Assembly: GCA_035574315.1 (NCBI GenBank)
Contig: DATLYW010000036.1
Coordinates: forward strand, 1 to 57,840
Direction of reading: 5' to 3'
Origin: Candidatus Zixiibacteriota bacterium
Lineage (GTDB): Bacteria > Desulfobacterota > Binatia > UBA9968
DNA: 57,840 nucleotides
The translations under genes and the position numbers were made by a program. This document shows, piece by piece, positions 54,496 through 57,840 of the stretch; within the stretch, counting starts at the first letter, position 1, and every line of letters starts with the position of its first letter. A model generated the notes under the pieces. The model saw nothing but the letters and a program-made list of their open reading frames with translations. It was not told the origin of the DNA and made no database searches.

Positions 54496-54954
54496 ATGCG
54501 ATATCGGCCGGTTGTCCTGGCCGCGGCGCTGTCCGGCGGCTTGTTTCCAGTCGCCTCGGCCGTCGGTCAGCCGAGCGTTCCCGCGGGCGAATCGCCGGAA
54601 GTGCGAATCGTCAAGGAACGGGACTCCACGGTGATCGTGCTGGCCGGCGTGGGTCCGGTCGACAAGCAGGGGCGGCTCGCGGCGCCCGGTGACTTCGCCG
54701 GGCAGTTCAAGCAGGCGTGGGAAAATGTCCGGCTCCTTGCCGCCGGCGCCGGAAGTCCGCTCCGCAACATCGTGAGCGTGACCGTCTACCTGGCCAGGCC
54801 CGAGCTCCGGGAGGAGTTCGACAGACTGCAGGAGGAGACCTTCCAGGGCTGGCGGCCGGTCACCACGTTCGCGGTGGCCGGGGCGCTGCGCGTTCCCGGA
54901 GCGCTACTCGAAATCCACGCCGTGGCGGTCGTCAACCAACCCCGGCGGCGGTAG
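54496..54954 (+). CDS. RidA/YjgF-family protein with signal peptide
   Basis: This 152-residue protein has a signal peptide (MRYRPVVLAAALSGGLFPVASAVG) and a RidA-like domain (VIVLAGVGPVDKQGRLAAPGDFAGQFKQAWENVRLLAAGAGSPLRNIVSVTVYLAR, described here as residues about 45-102, then TTFAVAGALRVPGALLEIHAVAV). Classical RidA is cytoplasmic and hydrolyses reactive enamines; the catalytic Arg of RidA (R105 in E. coli) is not clearly present. An exported member is less common. It starts 44 bases after the selenoprotein gene. Confidence 0.8.
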   Translation: MRYRPVVLAAALSGGLFPVASAVGQPSVPAGESPEVRIVKERDSTVIVLAGVGPVDKQGRLAAPGDFAGQFKQAWENVRLLAAGAGSPLRNIVSVTVYLARPELREEFDRLQEETFQGWRPVTTFAVAGALRVPGALLEIHAVAVVNQPRRR

Positions 54955-55027
54955 CTTCGAAAACCCCTGCGATTTCGCTCTTGAAGCGCGCCGCCGCAGG
55001 TGTTAATGAAGACACTACCCTGCGCGT

Positions 55028-55104
55028 GGTCGCATAGCTCAGCTGGTTAGAGCGCTCGCCTCACATGCGAGAGGTCGCAGGTTCGAGTCCTGCTGCGACC
55101 ACCA
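55028..55104 (+). tRNA. tRNA-Val (anticodon CAC)
   Basis: The cloverleaf is complete: acceptor GGTCGCA/TGCGACC, D arm GCTCAGCTGGTTAGAGC, anticodon stem CTCGC/GCGAG with loop CTCACAT (anticodon CAC), T arm GCAGG-TTCGAGT-CCTGC, discriminator A and an encoded CCA. The lower-GC mobile region begins right after it, as expected if it served as an integration site; no second attachment repeat was found. Confidence 0.95.
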
Positions 55105-55219
55105 CCATTCCAAACGGCCTCTATTTCAACCGCTTGCTGCAAAATGTAGCGCGCCGGCGGTCGGGCAAAACCCGCATCGGTGCTTGCGCCGGCCCTCCCC
55201 CCGCCTGCCTCTCCCCGAA

Positions 55220-55372
55220 GCATACCTCCACCTTCCAGCGGAAGCACCACTCGGACATCGCACGCATGTATTCCTGATAGTCTTCGCGACAGAAAAAGTC
55301 GCCTGACGGCGATTGCCCCGCCGCGTGACGCGACGAGGTAGCGGCGCTACGGCCCGGGCAAATCCCTACCAT
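55220..55372 (-). pseudogene. REP-associated (RayT, IS200-like) transposase remnant
   Basis: Two reading frames joined across a frameshift near 55286-55296 reproduce the N-terminal third of a RayT/TnpA-REP transposase: RRVTRRGNRRQATF in one frame and FFCREDYQEYMRAMSEWCFRWKVEV in the other. Homology stops before the catalytic HxH motif (MPNHVH), which is absent. On its 5' side (about 55521-55552), TTTACTATTGACATTC and GACCCC resemble the flanks usual for such elements. It is dead. Confidence 0.65.
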
Positions 55373-55584
55373 GCGGCGACGCTGTGACAGCGCAATCTCC
55401 GAAGTCAAGAATTATGTATGGCGTTCCCGGAATTCCTACTCCGGCCAGGTCACGTGACAGCAGCCATCCGCAAACAAAGTCCGTAACGCCTGGCCACGGG
55501 CCCGAGCCGTGCCTTACAAGAATGTCAATAGTAAAGAGTCGACCCCAAGCTCCGCAGATGCGCCTCTTGACAACCAGCCTTCTA

Positions 55585-55601
55585 ATGGGTGACCCCAAAT
55601 C
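55585..55601 (+). repeat. left copy of an inverted repeat (GGTGACCCC)
   Basis: ATGGGTGACCCCAAATC matches the reverse complement of 57537-57553 at 15 of 17 positions. The two copies flank 1.9 kb holding the dCTP deaminase-like, hypothetical and Gp37/Gp68-like genes. Confidence 0.5.
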
Positions 55602-55665
55602 ACCGAATCCACTCTTGAGGAATCTAAAGCCTGCTCCTCTATCTGGACACTATCTGACACGAGCC

Positions 55666-55692
55666 CTTAAAATCCCTCGCTAAATTTAGGGA
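55666..55692 (-). terminator. candidate terminator at the 3' end of the dCTP deaminase-like gene
   Basis: On the minus strand TCCCT and AGGGA flank ten bases and are followed by TTTT. The stem is short and overlaps the stop codon, so this is a modest candidate. Confidence 0.35.
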
Positions 55693-56279
55693 ATTCCGCG
55701 GGTGCCGGCTGGTGTTCTTTGTCCAGAAAACTGGCTGGGATTTGGAAATGGAGTTCCGACGACTTCCTCAAGGATCAACTGGCAGATCGGCATTTCAGGG
55801 TATAGGGTTATCGGATTGGAACCTAGATTTTTTATTTCGAGCGTGAGCGGACCTTTCCAACCTGCGTGGACGGTGGGCGCCGTGAAATGAACCAATAAAC
55901 CGCAACGAGCAAAGGAGCTTTTGCCTTCGATGCGAGCGGCGAGTACCCTTGGTCCAGTTAAGGGCAATTCCACCTCCTCCTGGGTCGATCCCAACACGAA
56001 CGCGTTGGGCTGGAGAGCAAAGCCACCAACCGGATCGATCTGAACGTGGTTGCAATTACGGCTTAGAAAACTTGCGAGCCCCGGATTTCTTAGATCGTAC
56101 GTGAAAGACCCTGAGATCGGAATGGAAAGCGTGGGCCCGAGCCGGAGATCGACGGAGGTTGTGTCATATGGGCATGGTGCAGGATTAACGGCTAAAGGTT
56201 TGCGGGGCTGAGGCTCTGGCTTTATAACTAAAAGCCCTTGGTCTATTGCCTTCTGGATTTCGAGGTTACTGAGAATCAT
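55686..56279 (-). CDS. dCTP deaminase/dUTPase-family protein
   Basis: This 197-residue protein fits the Dcd family: MILSNLEIQKAIDQGLLVI at the start, YDTTSVDLRLGPTLSIP, then the catalytic block ARIEGKSSFARCGLLVHFTAP (Ser and Arg of the active site) and GWKGPLTLEIKNLG with the catalytic Glu. Dcd deaminates dCTP to dUTP; some relatives hydrolyse dUTP as well. The DNA here is visibly less GC-rich than the chromosome before the tRNA. It follows a 90-residue gene by nine bases, so both share one transcript. Phage or mobile origin is likely. Confidence 0.85.
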   Translation of the reverse strand: MILSNLEIQKAIDQGLLVIKPEPQPRKPLAVNPAPCPYDTTSVDLRLGPTLSIPISGSFTYDLRNPGLASFLSRNCNHVQIDPVGGFALQPNAFVLGSTQEEVELPLTGPRVLAARIEGKSSFARCGLLVHFTAPTVHAGWKGPLTLEIKNLGSNPITLYPEMPICQLILEEVVGTPFPNPSQFSGQRTPAGTRGIP

Positions 56280-56288
56280 CGCGCGGGA

Positions 56289-56561
56289 TTAAAGCGGCAC
56301 AACACTCTCCCTAGGGACAGTTATACATCTCGACGAAACCTCTAGGGGGCTAACAGGCAGATAAACGAGATAAGCGTTGGCGCTTTGATCTAAGACGATT
56401 ACCCTAATCAAGTTCCTGTCCGGTCGGAAAACGTCCGCCGAATCTGGAACAAACATCGAGATCTTACGTCCGTCAACAGTCGCAGCCTCTACAGCCTTTT
56501 CTCCCGGAAGCATTCCACTGGTGACACTTGTACATTTTAGCCAATAATCGCGGCCTTCCAT
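56289..56561 (-). CDS. hypothetical protein, 90 residues
   Basis: I do not recognise this 90-residue protein. It is mostly beta-strand-like with no signal peptide or membrane segment (MEGRDYWLKCTSVTSGMLPG, then a strand-rich middle and a Val/Pro-rich end). Its start is well supported by AAAGGAG nine bases upstream and by a good promoter at 56588-56617. It leads a two-gene unit with the dCTP deaminase-like gene. Confidence 0.65.
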   Translation of the reverse strand: MEGRDYWLKCTSVTSGMLPGEKAVEAATVDGRKISMFVPDSADVFRPDRNLIRVIVLDQSANAYLVYLPVSPLEVSSRCITVPRESVVPL

Positions 56562-56587
56562 AGTTTCTCCTTTCTCGGAATGGTGAG

Positions 56588-56617
56588 CTAATATGCATGA
56601 TTTGCTTAGCTTGTCAA
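56588..56617 (-). promoter_or_regulatory. sigma-70 promoter of the hypothetical-dcd unit
   Basis: On the minus strand a perfect TTGACA (56612-56617) is followed 18 bases later by TATTAG (56588-56593, 4/6). The predicted start is about 20 bases before the ATG at 56561. Confidence 0.6.
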
Positions 56618-56646
56618 GCAGGCAATTTTAGTGCCAATCGCTACAT

Positions 56647-56778
56647 TTATACAGAACAGAGTTTCATTCTACGAAAGCGGCAGGGTTCGTAGCGGGTGCG
56701 GGCCAACGCCGCGTCCGCTGCATACACCGCCTCCCGCTCGTCCGCCGTCAGATCCGAACAGCTCAAACGCCACGTCAT
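56647..56778 (-). CDS. small ORF, 43 residues, coupled to the Gp37/Gp68-like gene
   Basis: A 43-codon frame (MTWRLSCSDLTADEREAVYA, ending in RRMKLCSV) starts at an ATG that overlaps the stop of the upstream gene as ATGA. The coupling and the regular helix-like pattern suggest a real small protein. I see no family match. Confidence 0.4.
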   Translation of the reverse strand: MTWRLSCSDLTADEREAVYAADAALARTRYEPCRFRRMKLCSV

Positions 56779-57527
56779 CTAATCGACCGAAGTGAAGGCG
56801 CACGCACCAGTTCCACTTGCCTCGGCAGAGTCGCAAAAAGAGGTTTAGGCATTTCGTCATAGGTGCGACCGCCCAACTCGCGTCCGGTTAAATCTTTCCG
56901 CACACCGCCCCATTGCTTGAAGAAAAACGGCACCTTTGCTTTCCGGCACTGTCGGTAAAGTGCCCTAATCCATTCGATCCGCATCGGGCGCGCACCCGGC
57001 CCGGACTCGCCGCCCACGATCACCCAGTGGACACCGTCCAATAGCAGGTTGTCGAGCGGTCCAATCATTGGTTCGCATGATATGAACCGCAGTGCGGCAG
57101 GCACGGCGCGAAGGTCTTTGATTCGATACAGCGCCCGTGCGTTCTCGATACTGACGCCCATCCAGATGTTGAACGGCCAGTCGAGTTTCGGCGCAAGTTC
57201 CCGCAGCCGGGCACTGCGTTTGGTCAAAACCTGAAACGTGTGCTGAGGGCAATCGCGCATCGTGGCGAATACGCGCTGGATAAACTCCAGCGGCACGCGG
57301 TCGTGAAACAGATCGCTCATTGAGTTGACGAAGATCAGCCGCGGTTCACGCCGCCGCTTGGGTAACTCAATCAGATCGGGATGCAGCGTGACCTTGAATC
57401 CGTTCCGGTAGCGCGTATTGCCCATTGCCTGCAGCCGTAGCGCCAGCCGTTCGGCGTAACAATGCTTGCAACCCGCGCTGACCTTCGAGCAGCCGCTCAC
57501 CGGATTCCACGTCGCCTCAGTCCATTT
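56775..57527 (-). CDS. phage Gp37/Gp68-like protein (DUF5131), 5' truncated
   Basis: This protein of about 250 residues matches DUF5131: KWTEATWNPVSGCSKVSAGCKHCYAERLA (a Cys-rich start like a radical SAM cluster site), FVNSMSDLFHDRVP, HTFQVLTKRSARL, WMGVSIEN, RFISCEPMIGPL and VIVGGESGPGARPM. The conserved first residues (normally M..KIEWT) are missing: upstream of KWT the frame reads into a TGA at 57546-57548 with no start codon. The only usable start is GTG at 57500, inside the conserved motif. The break coincides with an inverted repeat at 57537-57553, so the gene was cut by rearrangement. Confidence 0.8.
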   Translation of the reverse strand, partial: KWTEATWNPVSGCSKVSAGCKHCYAERLALRLQAMGNTRYRNGFKVTLHPDLIELPKRRREPRLIFVNSMSDLFHDRVPLEFIQRVFATMRDCPQHTFQVLTKRSARLRELAPKLDWPFNIWMGVSIENARALYRIKDLRAVPAALRFISCEPMIGPLDNLLLDGVHWVIVGGESGPGARPMRIEWIRALYRQCRKAKVPFFFKQWGGVRKDLTGRELGGRTYDEMPKPLFATLPRQVELVRAPSLRSIR

Positions 57528-57536
57528 AGGGGAGGG

Positions 57537-57553
57537 GATATGGGGTCACCTAT
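57537..57553 (+). repeat. right copy of the inverted repeat (GGGGTCACC)
   Basis: GATATGGGGTCACCTAT is the inverted partner of 55585-55601 (15 of 17). It lies exactly where homology of the Gp37/Gp68-like gene breaks off. The following 150 bases (57554-57705) hold no recognisable gene. Confidence 0.5.
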
Positions 57554-57705
57554 GAAAAAGGATGTCAAGGGCAAGGATCTCCGTTGCGGTTCCGGCTCTC
57601 CTTGGAGTCTCGCAGGACTATCTGTCAGTCACCTATTCGTGCTCTCTGGCACACAATTGCATTGGACGCCAGCCGCGCAATCAAATCTCAAGCCTCTCCA
57701 CCCGA

Positions 57706-57840
57706 TCAGGTAGCGGCCATGACCCCTGGGCGCTGGCCGGCAGCCGTTTTGTCTATGGGCCGAAAGGCTTCTCCTTTCTTTAACATCGCATAGATCGCTT
57801 TGAGCATAGCTCGCGCCACGGCGACCCGCGCAGTATTGCG
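57706..57840 (-). mobile_element. C-terminal end of an IS110-family transposase
   Basis: The last 44 codons of a minus-strand gene enter from the window edge. They include RVAVARAMLKAIYAMLKKGE and end ...PGVMAAT before a TGA at 57706-57708. The ARxMLKxIYAMLKKGE pattern is typical of the C-terminus of IS110/IS116 transposases. The catalytic parts lie outside the window, so it cannot be judged active or dead. Confidence 0.6.

Noticed and set aside
55105..57840. A complete prophage or genomic island
   Set aside because: Only two phage-type genes and transposase fragments are visible; there are no structural, integrase or replication genes, and no second attachment repeat was found.

Overview
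The window is 57.8 kb of GC-rich, densely coded bacterial DNA. It carries a type II secretion operon, sigma-54 signalling and tripartite tricarboxylate (Tct) uptake, so the host is Gram-negative. The mix of form II-like CoxL, a DUF4911 protein, an archaeal-type riboflavin kinase, type 2 IPP isomerase and a likely selenoprotein fits Deltaproteobacteria-like or other uncultured GC-rich lineages (Rokubacteria, NC10, Binatota type). This lineage call is inference from gene content; no marker gene settles it.

Layout. 1-3.8 kb: small, FAD and molybdenum subunits of a CoxSML-type hydroxylase. 3.9-7.9 kb: YbbP/YbbA-type ABC exporter divergent from a TesA-type esterase. 8-11.4 kb: a stand-alone Lrp-type sensor domain and tctCBA. 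11.6-13.3 kb: B12-binding radical SAM protein. 13.3-25.9 kb: a cupin gene followed by type II secretion genes gspE-F-G-H-I-J-K-L-M and gspC-D, the secretin carrying a C-terminal SPOR domain. 26.1-36.7 kb: one uninterrupted plus-strand run holding molybdenum hydroxylase maturation genes (yqeB, coxD, coxE, split xdhC), a flavin cassette (ribK, ubiX, fni and two FMN split-barrel proteins) and a MacAB-type exporter. 36.7-39.4 kb: RNase R and a DUF4911 protein. 39.4-44.7 kb: CoA-thioester beta-oxidation operon (Paa-like) with a divergent TetR regulator. 44.7-47.3 kb: peroxiredoxin and a VIT1/CCC1-type transporter, convergent with a sigma-54 response regulator. 47.3-50.1 kb: histidine kinase with a Met/His-rich sensor and a Met-rich secreted protein behind a near-consensus sigma-54 promoter. 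50.1-55 kb: endonuclease IV, DUF885 peptidase, EVE protein, His-rich methyltransferase, an AhpD-like selenoprotein read through an in-frame TGA, and a RidA protein. From 55.0 kb: tRNA-Val(CAC) followed by a lower-GC decayed mobile region (RayT remnant, dCTP deaminase-like gene, truncated Gp37/Gp68 gene, IS110-type transposase end).

The most interesting points are: (1) the TGA-containing AhpD-like gene with a SECIS-like hairpin; (2) ribK-ubiX-fni, which together would make FMN, supply DMAPP and form prenyl-FMN, although no UbiD lies in the window; (3) a Zra-like but apparently distinct sigma-54 module with a candidate enhancer palindrome; (4) the GspD-SPOR fusion; and (5) a short terminated transcript predicted just upstream of the cupin-gsp operon. 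All function calls come from reading motifs by eye; no database search was run.
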